From positions 1 to 64,000 of the forward strand of contig JAJDEH010000049.1 in NCBI GenBank assembly GCA_029259935.1: a stretch of 64,000 nt of DNA. The letters run 5' to 3'. Numbering within the stretch: position 1 is the first letter of the stretch; each line of letters starts with the position of its first letter. Positions 1-8,691 of this stretch are shown here, one piece after another. The translations under genes were made by a program, and so were the position numbers. This stretch comes from Planctomycetota bacterium. Its GTDB lineage: Bacteria; Planctomycetota; Planctomycetia; Pirellulales; Pirellulaceae. The notes below the pieces were generated by a model. That model was not told where the DNA came from. It ran no database searches and was given only the letters and a program-made list of their open reading frames with translations.

Positions 1-1
1 C

Positions 2-649
2 GCGCTGAGCAAACTTTACGACCTAGACAGTTCGCAGCCGTTTGCCGAATACGTAACGCATTTCATCAAGGAAGAGACGTATCACTACACCATGTTCACA
101 CGGGCGGTGACCAAGATTCAAGACTCGATGCCCTCCGCAAAACCGCTGCCGAGGTACCGGTTGGACCGCACGCTGCGTTGGCTGTTTCGCGGGCTGAGCC
201 TGATTCCCGGTCGCAAACTGAAAAGCAACTTGACGTTCTCCCTGTTTCGGTTTGCCGAGCAGGTGACCATATTCGCTCACCAAATGGCCCGCAAGCAGAT
301 CTCGCGCGAGCAAAGTTTCATCAATCAGATCTGGGCCTTTCATGCGATGGACGAGGCCCGGCACTTGGCGTTTGACGACATGATTCTGGAACGAAACCGG
401 CTGTGGTGGCCGATTGCCTGGCTGCCACGGGCGATGATCGCGCCCTGCTGCATTTGGTTGTCGTTTGTACTCAACGCGAACGAAGTGTGGGCCGGCCGGC
501 AACTGGGCCTGCGCGTGCGATTGTGGCACTTGCCGTGGCTCGTGCGGCGGACGAAAGCGCCATTCAAGCGGCGCGTGTTTGGCTTGCTGGCCAAGACCGC
601 GTTTGGCGGCCGCACGTCGACCGAGGGAGACGCCGAACATGACGGATGA
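2..649 (+). CDS. AurF-like diiron oxygenase, 5' end outside window
   Basis: The reading frame is already open at base 2, so the start codon lies upstream of the window; 215 residues are visible. Two motifs of non-heme diiron carboxylate enzymes of the AurF (p-aminobenzoate N-oxygenase) type can be seen: EETYHYTMF at about residues 22-30 and HAMDEARHLAF at about residues 115-125. These supply the Glu/His ligands of a diiron centre that activates O2. Known family members oxidise arylamines or other small substrates; the substrate here cannot be read from sequence. The stop codon overlaps the next gene by 11 bases, so the two are almost certainly co-translated. A different ferritin-like oxygenase or desaturase is possible, but the DEARH motif favours AurF. 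Confidence 0.75.
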   Translation, partial: ALSKLYDLDSSQPFAEYVTHFIKEETYHYTMFTRAVTKIQDSMPSAKPLPRYRLDRTLRWLFRGLSLIPGRKLKSNLTFSLFRFAEQVTIFAHQMARKQISREQSFINQIWAFHAMDEARHLAFDDMILERNRLWWPIAWLPRAMIAPCCIWLSFVLNANEVWAGRQLGLRVRLWHLPWLVRRTKAPFKRRVFGLLAKTAFGGRTSTEGDAEHDG

Positions 650-1466
650 AAATCGCATCTGTCAGATCGATCCGATCTTTGGCGAGCAGGCCTATGTCTA
701 CGCTTTTAAGAATCGGGCACGGCGGCATCATTGTTTGGGCTACGGGACCTTTAAAATCGATCTAGACAACCTGGAGCGGGCGAGAAAGGCCTACTCGCGC
801 CAAGTGCGCCCGATTACCTATAAGCCCATGATGGTCAAGGCCACGGCACTGGCGGTACAGCAAACGCCCGAAGCCAACTCGATCCTGTTTCGCACCTTGT
901 TCGGATTGCGAATCGTACGATTCGATCGCGTCGATGTGAATCTGCCGGTTACGCGAAGACTGGGCGAGCGAACCATCACCTATGTAGCCACGATTCGCAA
1001 CGCGGGCGAAAAGTCGTTGGCCGAGATACAAGACGAGCTGACCCATTTTCAACGGGCCTCACCGGACGACTGTTTTCCGCTCCGCCGCTTTCAGCAGTTT
1101 TCGCGAGTGCCGCTGTGGGTGGCCCGCCTGATTCACTGGTGGATGACGCGCAGTCCGCGCTTTTACGTAGGCAACGTCGGCACCTGCGGATTGACGTTCT
1201 CTGAATACCAAGGGACCGGCCAGTTCTTTCCCATCGCGCCGACCAGCGTTGTTTACGGCGTCGGCGGAACGACCCAAGAGCCCGTCGTGCGTGACGATCG
1301 GGTCGAGGTCGGCCGAGTCTTGAATTGCTCGCTGATGGTCGACAACTTTGTGATCTCGGGACTGGCGGGCGTTAATCTAGCTGAAGATTTTCGGAAGTTG
1401 CTCGAAAGTGCTTCCTTTGTTTGGGATGAAATCCCGCAATTGAAAAATGTGGCGGTCGAACCTTGA
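639..1466 (+). CDS. 2-oxoacid dehydrogenase acyltransferase-fold protein, catalytic residues lost
   Basis: 275 residues from the ATG at 639, which overlaps the end of the oxygenase gene. The C-terminal half matches the catalytic domain of E2 acyltransferases and chloramphenicol acetyltransferases: a GTCGLTFSEY segment, a FFPIAPTSVVYGVGG segment, and then LMVDNFVISGLAG where active E2 enzymes have DHRVxDG. The catalytic His is Asn and the Asp is Ser, so the HxxxDG motif reads NxxxSG. There is no lipoyl domain or E1/E3 binding region. I infer a protein that keeps the trimeric CAT fold for binding or scaffolding, or that uses a different chemistry. The next gene starts on its stop codon, consistent with tight coupling. 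Confidence 0.7.
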   Translation: MTDENRICQIDPIFGEQAYVYAFKNRARRHHCLGYGTFKIDLDNLERARKAYSRQVRPITYKPMMVKATALAVQQTPEANSILFRTLFGLRIVRFDRVDVNLPVTRRLGERTITYVATIRNAGEKSLAEIQDELTHFQRASPDDCFPLRRFQQFSRVPLWVARLIHWWMTRSPRFYVGNVGTCGLTFSEYQGTGQFFPIAPTSVVYGVGGTTQEPVVRDDRVEVGRVLNCSLMVDNFVISGLAGVNLAEDFRKLLESASFVWDEIPQLKNVAVEP

Positions 1467-2002
1467 ATCCTTTGTGGTTGCCTGCGGCATTTTGGTCGGT
1501 CGCCGCGATCTTCGCCGCGGGCGAAATCCTGTTGTTGGCCTTTTCTCGGCGTCCGATCGCCGTGCGGGCTTGGCGGGTCGGCGCGGTCGCTTTTCTGTTT
1601 GGCACGCTGCGGTTGTTGTTGTTGGCGGTGGGATACTCTTGGCAAGGTTGGTGGGACGCAACGCTGCTCGTCACGTTTTTTGTGCTTGCCGCGGTATTGC
1701 TTCCGGCGCGGCGGATTTGGCTGCTTCGTGTCCAGCGCGAGTACTTGCGCGAACAAATAGAAACGGCTTGCCGAGGATTGTTCATCGAATACCAGCAAGC
1801 CCCGACAGGCCACCTAAATCTCAAGACAAAAGGCGTGACTCACCGCTTGCGCCTGATTCCATTATTCGGGACATTTTTTGTAGCAGTGCTTCCGCGAACC
1901 ACGGGGCGCGATAAGATAGCGCTACTGCTCGATTGGCTGGACAAACAGTATTCAGGACCGATTCCCCGTCTACGCATTGTTTTGAAAAGGAGCAAATCAT
2001 GA
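1463..2002 (+). CDS. Membrane protein of unknown function
   Basis: 179 residues from a TTG start whose bases overlap the preceding TGA stop (TTGA). Three hydrophobic stretches fill the first 90 residues (LWLPAAFWSVAAIFAAG, AFLFGTLRLLLLAVG, ATLLVTFFVLAAVLL), followed by a charged cytoplasmic tail of about 85 residues. I do not recognise the family. Its place between an oxygenase/acyltransferase pair and an SRPBCC gene, with 4-base overlaps on both sides, says it belongs to the same pathway. It could anchor the complex in the membrane or act on a lipid substrate. The non-ATG start is supported mainly by the overlap and is not certain. Confidence 0.6.
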   Translation: MNPLWLPAAFWSVAAIFAAGEILLLAFSRRPIAVRAWRVGAVAFLFGTLRLLLLAVGYSWQGWWDATLLVTFFVLAAVLLPARRIWLLRVQREYLREQIETACRGLFIEYQQAPTGHLNLKTKGVTHRLRLIPLFGTFFVAVLPRTTGRDKIALLLDWLDKQYSGPIPRLRIVLKRSKS

Positions 2003-2445
2003 GCCAGGGTCACATTGATGTTAGTGTGCAAATCGAAAACACTCCGCAGGCCGTGCTCAACTACGTGGCCGACATTCGCAACCGGCCGTTGTTCATCGGG
2101 CCGCTGAAGTCGGTCTCTGATGTGGAAGGCGATCCGACCGGAGTCGGCACGAAATGGAATTGGACCTGGGTCGCGCTGGGCATGGAGTTTCAGGGAACGG
2201 CTGAGTCGCTGCAACACGATCCGGGCAAGGTTTACTCGTTCAAAACCGAAGGCGGCATCACCAGTACCTGGACCTATCGCGCCGAGCCCGAAGGGGACGG
2301 CACGATGCTGACGATCAACGTCGACTTCGACGTCCCGGCCAACGCCGTTTCCCTACTACCAGTGGAAAGTGTCGCCGAACGCATGAAAAAGGCCGAAGCA
2401 GAACGCGTCGCCGAGAATCTACAGCTAATTCTGGCGAACGCATGA
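1999..2445 (+). CDS. SRPBCC (START-like / polyketide cyclase-like) protein
   Basis: 148 residues from ATG 1999, preceded by AAGGAGC at the right distance and overlapping the previous stop by 4 bases (ATGA). The sequence has the SRPBCC pattern: a beta strand HIDVSVQIENTPQAVLNYVADIRNRP, a central GVGTKWNWTW, the strand TSTWTYRAEP, and a long C-terminal helix (VAERMKKAEAERVAENLQ). This fold makes a deep hydrophobic pocket used by aromatase/cyclases, lipid carriers and stress proteins. Fourth gene of the overlapping set with the diiron oxygenase, so probably binds the pathway substrate or product. The specific ligand is unknown. Confidence 0.75.
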   Translation: MSQGHIDVSVQIENTPQAVLNYVADIRNRPLFIGPLKSVSDVEGDPTGVGTKWNWTWVALGMEFQGTAESLQHDPGKVYSFKTEGGITSTWTYRAEPEGDGTMLTINVDFDVPANAVSLLPVESVAERMKKAEAERVAENLQLILANA

Positions 2446-2455
2446 GGGTAGTCCC

Positions 2456-2785
2456 ATGGAGCCCGAAAAAGATCGTCCGTACGAGCCGCTATGCCCAACC
2501 TGCAAATCGCCGGTGAGCGACGAGGCGACCCATTGCGAAATATGTGGCGGCTACTTTCCCGCTGCACGACATCGCGCTGGCAATCCCGTCGGCGGCGCAT
2601 TATGTGGCATCGTTCGCGGCCTGGGAATGATCAGCTTTGTGGCGGCGGGAATGGGGGTCTTCCGGTTGATCGTGCCGCCCTTCCAACTCGACGAGTTGAT
2701 ACTTGCCGGAGGAGGTGCAGGAGCGTTCGCTTTCTTTCTGTGGCTTGCCTCTCGTCTGCACGCTTCAACCTATCACGTGCAATAA
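2456..2785 (+). CDS. Zinc-ribbon membrane protein
   Basis: 109 residues starting 10 bases after the SRPBCC gene, so possibly the last gene of that operon. Residues 13-30 hold two CxxC knuckles (CPTC and CEIC), a zinc-ribbon pattern. Two hydrophobic helices follow (VRGLGMISFVAAGMGVFRLIV and LILAGGGAGAFAFFLWLA). Small zinc-ribbon proteins with two membrane helices are common and mostly uncharacterised; no function can be assigned. The ATG has a weak purine-rich region (GAGGGTAG) upstream. Confidence 0.65.
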   Translation: MEPEKDRPYEPLCPTCKSPVSDEATHCEICGGYFPAARHRAGNPVGGALCGIVRGLGMISFVAAGMGVFRLIVPPFQLDELILAGGGAGAFAFFLWLASRLHASTYHVQ

Positions 2786-2960
2786 CGAGATGCCGTCTCA
2801 GTAATTCGTAGCGTGCTTGCGCTCGCAATGATGGAGATTGAGAGATCTCATTGATTCTCAATGGCGCGAACGGCCAACTGCTGAATTCGCCATGCTTTTT
2901 GACACATTTCGCTGTGATATTTGTTTTAACTTGAGATTGCCAGAGAAGACTGGAATTTAC

Positions 2961-2988
2961 TTGAGCGCGCTCCCACGCAACTTATACT
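2961..2988 (+). promoter_or_regulatory. Candidate promoter of the cytochrome c'-like gene
   Basis: TTGAGC (2961-2966) and TATACT (2983-2988) are separated by 16 bases, about 70 bases before the gene start. This resembles a housekeeping sigma promoter. The rest of 2786-3056 holds no other feature I can support. Confidence 0.35.
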
Positions 2989-3056
2989 GGCCCCGATAGT
3001 CGTTACCGTTTTTCACACTTACGTCATTCGAGTCAGCTTCACAGGAGATGAGAAAC

Positions 3057-3485
3057 ATGAAGAGAACTATGTTGATTGCCGGGCCACTTGTCGCGGCGAT
3101 GTTCATTTTGGCGGCGGTCGTCACCGGTCCCGTTCAGGGCAAGATCACCGAGGGAGATACCCGTCCGCTGAAGACCAAGACGTTGATGGGCAAGGTCGTG
3201 CAACCCAACTGTAAAGCGATCGGCGACGGCCTCAAGGCTGACGAGATCAACTGGGAGGCACTGCACGCCAACGCCGAATTGCTCAACGAGTGCGGTCACA
3301 TCCTGATGGCCGACAAACGCTGCCCCGACGGAACCTGGGCTGGCGCGACAAAGACTCTCAAGGAATGCAGCGCGGTACTCTTGACGAAGATCGAAGCCAA
3401 GGACGCCGAAGGCGCGCAAGGCGCTTTCAAAGCCATGACCGGGTCCTGTGGCGCTTGCCACAAGGCGCACAAACCCAAAAAGTAA
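3057..3485 (+). CDS. Cytochrome c'-like secreted heme protein
   Basis: 142 residues from ATG 3057. The in-frame ATG at 3048 abuts the AGGAG (3043-3047) and cannot be reached by it; 3057 sits 9 bases away and is preferred. A signal peptide (MKRTMLIAGPLVAAMFILAA) is followed by a mostly helical domain ending in CGACHKAH, a C-terminal CxxCH heme site as in cytochrome c'. Two extra Cys residues (near NC and EC in the middle) are unusual. The family binds c-type heme in a four-helix bundle and handles NO or peroxide in the periplasm; the role here is inferred. Expressed alone, with its own promoter-like sequence and terminator. Confidence 0.75.
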   Translation: MKRTMLIAGPLVAAMFILAAVVTGPVQGKITEGDTRPLKTKTLMGKVVQPNCKAIGDGLKADEINWEALHANAELLNECGHILMADKRCPDGTWAGATKTLKECSAVLLTKIEAKDAEGAQGAFKAMTGSCGACHKAHKPKK

Positions 3486-3514
3486 CCCCCGCTTCGCTTC
3501 ATCCACAAAAAAAG

Positions 3515-3543
3515 GCCGGTCGCGTGACGCGACCGGCTTTTTT
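3515..3543. terminator. Bidirectional intrinsic terminator
   Basis: A perfect 10-bp stem (GCCGGTCGCG, loop TGA, CGCGACCGGC) is preceded by a run of A and followed by TTTTTT. It lies between the converging cytochrome gene and the PQQ propeller gene, so it can terminate transcription from either side. Confidence 0.92.
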
Positions 3544-3568
3544 CGTATCTTGTTGTCTCGCGCGTGCT

Positions 3569-6547
3569 TTACTTTGGCGGTGCCAGACAGAGCAGCTTGC
3601 CATTCATCAGCGAGATATAGATCTTGCCGTCGTGGTCCACCGCCGCGCCGCCCTTGACCGCATCGGCGGGGATGGTCTTGATCCACGCATCCGAGCCATC
3701 CTTGATATTGATAGCGGCCACGAACGGTTCGTCGGGTTTTCCATCGGCGTGGCCGGTGGCCAGCAGTTGGTTTCCTGACACGACGAAGCTTGTGAAGCGA
3801 CGATTCGCCTTATCCTTCCACAATGTTGCGGGAGGCTTTCCGCCGCGACGTCGAATCCACCTGGCCGCTTCTTTGCGCGGTTTGTTGACACCCTCTGGCA
3901 GCGGTTCTTCCAACGCCAGATTGGTAAACACGCTCCCTTCATAGCTGGCGTCGTGAGTCAACGCGCAGCCGTCGGCACAAGTATATTCCAGAGAAACAAA
4001 GTTGCCGTAGTCGGGATAGTAAGGGTAGAACGCCGTCCGATACTGCGACATGACCTGTTTGTTGGGCCTGTTTAGACATTTCAAATCGGCCAAGTCGTAT
4101 CTGGCGACTTCGTAGACGCCGCCCGCCAGAAAACGCAGCTCGCCGTCGACGATGGTCAGATTGCCCTGCAAGCTAATTCCGTTGTTGACCTCCGATTGGA
4201 GCGTGCCGGAACTGTCATTGCGTGCTTTTAGTTCACCGCTAACCGCATCGAGCGCCACCACATGGGTGCCGTCGTAGTGGGTAATTCCGGCGGCCGCATA
4301 GACCGTGTCCTTGTCGACAACAACACCTCCCGACACCGGATAAGCCGAGATCAACTTTCCATAAATCGGGATTCGATACTCGTGCGGCGCGACACGGAAA
4401 GACCACAGCGGCCTTCCAGTTCGGGCCTCGAACGCGTAAACACGGCCGTCCGCCGACCCCACGTAAACGCGATCGTGGGCCACGGCGGGCGGATAATACA
4501 CCGCTGCCGCGGTGTACTGTTTCCAAACCGCCTGGCCTTGATTGTCAAAGGCGCTCACCGCGCCGGAACGGTCCGCGATAAAGACCAGGCCACCCGCCGC
4601 CACCGGCGCGGTAGGCAACAGGCCCGCACAAACATCAACATCCCACGCGACGTCGGCCTTGGCAGGAATCGTGGCCGAAGCGACGTCCGTCCGCGCATTG
4701 TTGGCACGATAGGTCGGCCAGTCATTCGGGCGAATCTCCAGCGGCTTGACGTCTTTGAAATTCTTATGCGCGAGAAGCGCTGGTTCTTCGGTGGCCCGGC
4801 CCGCGGTGCCCGGCCCTTCCGGACGCAAAGCGATATTGCCGTACAGCGAGAGCTGACAGCCGCACATCCACGGCCCCCAATAAAGGTGCCCGTTCGAGAT
4901 CAGGACGCCATCCTGGCACGGCGGCCGCATCGGATCGATATGTTGGGCCGTATTCGTTTCGGTCAGCACGCGAACCGTGCCGCCGCTGGCCCGATAAAAA
5001 ATGCTGTCGGCACAGCCGGTGGCCCGTGTGCAGGCGCGGCGAGCGGGAAATTCGGCCAACACCTTGCCGGTCTTGTAATCGAGTTGAAAACCGCTCTTGG
5101 ACCCTTGCGGGCCGGCCGCCCAAACCGCGTCATCACGCAGCACGAGTTGCAAGTTGCCGACGGGATGCGTCCAGGCCAGCTTGCCGTCGGCAGCCGAGGC
5201 GACCGCGAGTCTCGCGCGCTGCGGTCCAGAGAAAAACAGGTAGTCATCGCTACACTTCATATAGCAGGTCGTGGCGTACCCAGTGATGTAGTGCTGGGCT
5301 TTTTCATTGGAACCAATCGCTTCGAGCAATTCTTTGTCGGTGTTCTTCCACAGCAGCGAGCCCTCGGCCGCGTCGAGGCAAGCGAGAAACTTATCCGGAC
5401 AATAGCAGTAGATGCGATCGCCGTTCATGCAAACCGCGCGCGCATCCAGAAACTCTTCGTCACGATAGTGCCACAGCAACTTGTTGGTATTCAGATCGAT
5501 CGCCACGACGGTGCGGCCATAGCCGAAGGCCGTGCGCGGGTCGTCATAATCGTGCCCCTTCCACATGCCCCACGGCCAATGTCCCAGTCCGCGCCGAGCG
5601 GATCGTTGCGTGTCGACCTTGATCTCCGGGTTGCCCACCAGTGCATAGAGGGTATCGCCGCGCATCCCCATCCACTTCCAGACCGGGCCGTCGGTGATCT
5701 GCTTGGCAATCGTGATCTGTTCTCTAATTTTGCCGGTCGCGCCGTCAATGATCTTGCACGATTCGTGGTCGCCCAAGTACAGCGCGTCTTCGGTGGCGAT
5801 CATCGTGTTGCGGTGGATCATGAAACCGGGCGGGTTCGGGCGACGCCAAAGAATCGTCCCGTTGTAGGCGTTGATGCACAGCAACGTGTTCAGCATTTCG
5901 TTTTGGTTGGCCTTGTGGGCGATGTGTCCCATCGCTTTGTAAATCCGCCCGCCGGCGATCACCGTCTGCTCCGGCATGGGGCTAAATTTGGGAAAGCCAA
6001 GAAACTGCGTGCGCAAATCGCCGCGCACAAGCTGGTCGGACGATTGCGGGTTGTTATCGGGCCCGTGGAAGGGATGCGACCATTCGTCGATGCCCTCCGG
6101 AACCGGCTTGACGAGCTTGCGATCGCCGACGAACGCATTGGCCCGCGGGCGAAGGACCCGCAACAACTCCCGGTCGGGCGTGCGATCGCCATTGGAAGAT
6201 GCGACCCACACGCAGTCGGCTACGTTGTCGCCCAGCGGAATCGACCCGTTGGAACTGACGTCGGCAAAGATTCGCACGCCAAGCAATCCTGCCTTGTCCG
6301 CAGCTTTGCGAACTTGGTCGACTTGATCGGCCTTGTTCGATTGAAAGAAGATCGTCAGCTCGCTCTTCCGCGCGAGATCGACCACTTGTTTCGCGCTATC
6401 GCCCGGCAGATCCAGCAGGGCAACGATACCTCGCTTGGTATCGATCTTCTTGAGGAGGTCGTCCGTCGATTCCGCCTTTACAGGGTTCGGGCAGACAATT
6501 GCGGTCATGACCAACATGCCGATGCAAGTTTGCAATTTGAATCTCAC
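3569..6547 (-). CDS. Secreted PQQ-like beta-propeller with degenerate methyltransferase-like N-terminus
   Basis: 992 residues from a GTG start with a strong AGGAGG 8 bases upstream. After a signal peptide (to about residue 25) comes a Rossmann-like segment resembling a class I SAM methyltransferase: LLGVRIFADVSS, then LGDNVADCVWVAS, then LLRVLRPRANAFV. The glycine-rich SAM loop is missing (GIVALLDLPGDSAKQ). Residues 170-560 and 610-992 form two PQQ-type propeller modules with blade motifs such as YNGTILWRR, AAEGSLLWKN, ARTGRPLWSF and AVSGELKAR. A DWPTYRANNAR segment opens the second module. Such propellers usually bind ligands or act as dehydrogenases in the periplasm; nothing shows a PQQ catalytic site. 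Downstream of the PhoD-like gene on the same strand. Confidence 0.8.
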   Translation of the reverse strand: MRFKLQTCIGMLVMTAIVCPNPVKAESTDDLLKKIDTKRGIVALLDLPGDSAKQVVDLARKSELTIFFQSNKADQVDQVRKAADKAGLLGVRIFADVSSNGSIPLGDNVADCVWVASSNGDRTPDRELLRVLRPRANAFVGDRKLVKPVPEGIDEWSHPFHGPDNNPQSSDQLVRGDLRTQFLGFPKFSPMPEQTVIAGGRIYKAMGHIAHKANQNEMLNTLLCINAYNGTILWRRPNPPGFMIHRNTMIATEDALYLGDHESCKIIDGATGKIREQITIAKQITDGPVWKWMGMRGDTLYALVGNPEIKVDTQRSARRGLGHWPWGMWKGHDYDDPRTAFGYGRTVVAIDLNTNKLLWHYRDEEFLDARAVCMNGDRIYCYCPDKFLACLDAAEGSLLWKNTDKELLEAIGSNEKAQHYITGYATTCYMKCSDDYLFFSGPQRARLAVASAADGKLAWTHPVGNLQLVLRDDAVWAAGPQGSKSGFQLDYKTGKVLAEFPARRACTRATGCADSIFYRASGGTVRVLTETNTAQHIDPMRPPCQDGVLISNGHLYWGPWMCGCQLSLYGNIALRPEGPGTAGRATEEPALLAHKNFKDVKPLEIRPNDWPTYRANNARTDVASATIPAKADVAWDVDVCAGLLPTAPVAAGGLVFIADRSGAVSAFDNQGQAVWKQYTAAAVYYPPAVAHDRVYVGSADGRVYAFEARTGRPLWSFRVAPHEYRIPIYGKLISAYPVSGGVVVDKDTVYAAAGITHYDGTHVVALDAVSGELKARNDSSGTLQSEVNNGISLQGNLTIVDGELRFLAGGVYEVARYDLADLKCLNRPNKQVMSQYRTAFYPYYPDYGNFVSLEYTCADGCALTHDASYEGSVFTNLALEEPLPEGVNKPRKEAARWIRRRGGKPPATLWKDKANRRFTSFVVSGNQLLATGHADGKPDEPFVAAINIKDGSDAWIKTIPADAVKGGAAVDHDGKIYISLMNGKLLCLAPPK

Positions 6548-6599
6548 GGTCCAGTCCTCCTGCTAAATGGTAAGTTGCGAGATCATTTCCAGATCATTC

Positions 6600-6674
6600 G
6601 GGTGGCTGGGGTCGAGCGATAGCGAGCCCCCAGTCTTCGCGCTGGGGGCTCACGCTGTTCGACCCCAGGCACCC
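6600..6674. repeat. Long near-perfect intergenic hairpin
   Basis: Arms 6600-6633 and 6642-6674 pair over about 33 bases with few mismatches around an 8-base loop (TCTTCGCG). There is no T run, so it is not a classical terminator. It lies between two same-strand genes and looks like a dispersed REP or MITE-type unit. Confidence 0.8.
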
Positions 6675-6788
6675 GAAAATTAAGACGTGACAGAACACTA
6701 GGTTACTTGATGGATGAAAGTTGTTGCAGTTGAGTCAAGTTTAGCGACCAACGGGAGCGGGTCATTAAGTCCGAGCGACAGCTCGCAT

Positions 6789-6828
6789 TGGTCTGAGGCA
6801 CTGCCTCTTGGTCTGAGGCACTGACTCA
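6789..6828. repeat. 20-bp tandem repeat, two copies
   Basis: A 20-bp unit beginning TTGGTCTGAGGCACTG is repeated twice with one mismatch. Each unit contains the small palindrome GAGGCA-C-TGCCTC. It sits just downstream of the PhoD-like gene. Apart from this and the long hairpin, 6548-6846 shows nothing else. Confidence 0.8.
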
Positions 6829-6846
6829 CTAAGATTGTACTACGTG

Positions 6847-8691
6847 TCATTTATCGATGTGCGCCTGAAATGACTGCGCGTAACGCAGCTTGCCGGTATA
6901 GCCATCGAAGTACTGAAAAATGACGTGCGGACGCGGAAAAGCGACCCACCGCTCGCCGCCCACTTCTTTTGGATTGTTAAACACATTATTGAGCTGCACC
7001 ACGCAATAGCCCGGCCCCTTGAGCTGGTCGCGAGGGATGTCGGTGCGAAAGAAGCTGGACCACAGAATGTCGACCTCGCGCGGGCCATATTTGAATTTGC
7101 CGTTGGCGGGCCTGTCGCCTTCGTCGCTGGCCCAGTGATTGTTCGAATTGTGCGGTCCGGAGGCCATCTCCCAAACATTGTCCGTGATTTTGATCACGAA
7201 GCTGTTGTGCAAGTCGCCCGTCAGCACGAAGACCGGTTTGTCGAGCTTGTCCCAGGCGTCGATCAGCTTTTCGCGTTCGTCGAAAAAGACGGTCCAAGCA
7301 TCGTCTTTGTTGTCAGCACGCACCGCGCCGCCGCCAACGTGCGGCACCATGAAATTGACCGACGACACAACGAAGATGAAATCCGCGTCGCTCTTTGCCA
7401 TGCCGCCCAGCAGCCACTCACGTTGTTCCTTTCCCAACATCGACAAGCCCGGTTTGTCGGGCTCGCGCGTGTCGTGCATTTCGCGCTGGCCACGCGTATC
7501 AGTGAAGAAAAAATCGCAATTGGCGAGCCGCATGTGGTAGTACGACCGGCGGCCAATCGAGTAAGACGAAGTCCCGTCCTTCTTGGCGGCGGGAAACACT
7601 TTGACTCGATTCTTGTCGAGCACGTTTTCAATTCGATAGACGCCCGCGTTCGGGTCGCCGCCCACGCCGTCCAGCGCGTTATCGTTGACTCCGGCCGTTC
7701 TCGTTCCCCAATGGACATGCAGATTATTGTGCTGAGCAAGATCAAGCTTGGTGAAGTCCGCTTCGGTGTCGACCAGCACGTCGCTGCCGGCGGTCAGCTT
7801 GGCGCGGCCGAAATGAATCGGTTGCTTGAACTTCGTCGGATTGCTCCAGCCGAGATAGTCGTACCAGGCGCGGATGCCGATGTCGCGGAAGACGGCCCGG
7901 CGGTCGCGAAGTCCCGGGCTGCCGGCTCCCCAAATGTCGTTCAAGATTTCGTGGTCGTCCGACGTGAAGAACGACGGCACTTCGCGATGCCAACGAGTGA
8001 GAGTTTCTCCCTGGCGGAAATAATGTTTGTAGTTTTCCCATACGCCGACTATTGTCGGCGCGACCCGGACAACCTTGGGCGCATCAACCGCCGGACAGTC
8101 GACCTGCGCCAGCCATTGCGACGGCTTGAATTCGCGCTGCGACTCATACAGCCAATCGCCATTAAGAATCGCAAAGTCGATGTCATCGGCTATCTTGTCG
8201 AGCATCGTGCCGAAGGTCGGCAGCGCGGGGCCGATACTGTGTCCCAGATTCTGATTGTTGCCACAGGCGAATTCGAAACTGAAGTTGTAAAGGCCCTTGG
8301 GATTCAGCTCTTTGTCGACCATTTCCTGGCCGTCGGGCAGTGTGCGGAACGAACCGCCGCGGTCGGTCCGCACTGTGCTGCCGGGAATGACCAGTTCGTA
8401 ATAATACTTCGTCTTCGCTTTCAGACCGGTGATGTGTATCCAGCCCGTGTTGTCATGTTCCAGCCGTGTGGGCACGGGGTCGGTGATTTTATCCATCTTT
8501 TCAGGCGACGTTCCATAACGGACCTGAAAACTGGCCGCTCGCGAAGTCCGTGCCCAGACGCCGATTCCGTGAGCGCTCAACCGGCCCAAAATCGGCCCCG
8601 TGGTAATGTGCGGCAATTCTTCTTCGGCGACGGCGGGCGCGGCCACGTAGGCAACCGTCAGCAACAAGACGCAAAGACCGGCTGATTTCAT
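6847..8691 (-). CDS. PhoD-like phosphatase, secreted
   Basis: 614 residues, ATG start with GGAG (GATGGAGATG) upstream. Signal peptide to about residue 22 (AVAEEE). An N-terminal Fn3-like PhoD domain (GVWARTSRAASFQVRYGTSP, ITGLKAKTKYYYELV) precedes the metallophosphatase core with FAILNGDWLYE, SFFTSDDHEILNDIWG, FFFTDTRGQREM and FVLTGDLHNSF, which carry metal-binding Asp/His/Asn residues of the PhoD family. Members hydrolyse phosphodiesters or phosphomonoesters in the periplasm with Ca/Fe. Residues 320-385 look like an insertion specific to planctomycete members. The substrate is unknown. Confidence 0.85.
   Translation of the reverse strand: MKSAGLCVLLLTVAYVAAPAVAEEELPHITTGPILGRLSAHGIGVWARTSRAASFQVRYGTSPEKMDKITDPVPTRLEHDNTGWIHITGLKAKTKYYYELVIPGSTVRTDRGGSFRTLPDGQEMVDKELNPKGLYNFSFEFACGNNQNLGHSIGPALPTFGTMLDKIADDIDFAILNGDWLYESQREFKPSQWLAQVDCPAVDAPKVVRVAPTIVGVWENYKHYFRQGETLTRWHREVPSFFTSDDHEILNDIWGAGSPGLRDRRAVFRDIGIRAWYDYLGWSNPTKFKQPIHFGRAKLTAGSDVLVDTEADFTKLDLAQHNNLHVHWGTRTAGVNDNALDGVGGDPNAGVYRIENVLDKNRVKVFPAAKKDGTSSYSIGRRSYYHMRLANCDFFFTDTRGQREMHDTREPDKPGLSMLGKEQREWLLGGMAKSDADFIFVVSSVNFMVPHVGGGAVRADNKDDAWTVFFDEREKLIDAWDKLDKPVFVLTGDLHNSFVIKITDNVWEMASGPHNSNNHWASDEGDRPANGKFKYGPREVDILWSSFFRTDIPRDQLKGPGYCVVQLNNVFNNPKEVGGERWVAFPRPHVIFQYFDGYTGKLRYAQSFQAHIDK

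Noticed and set aside
4262..6622. 786-residue plus-strand open frame opposite the PQQ propeller gene
   Set aside because: Its composition (Arg, Val, Gly rich) is a shadow of the GC-rich propeller gene, which has a signal peptide, propeller motifs and a strong ribosome site.
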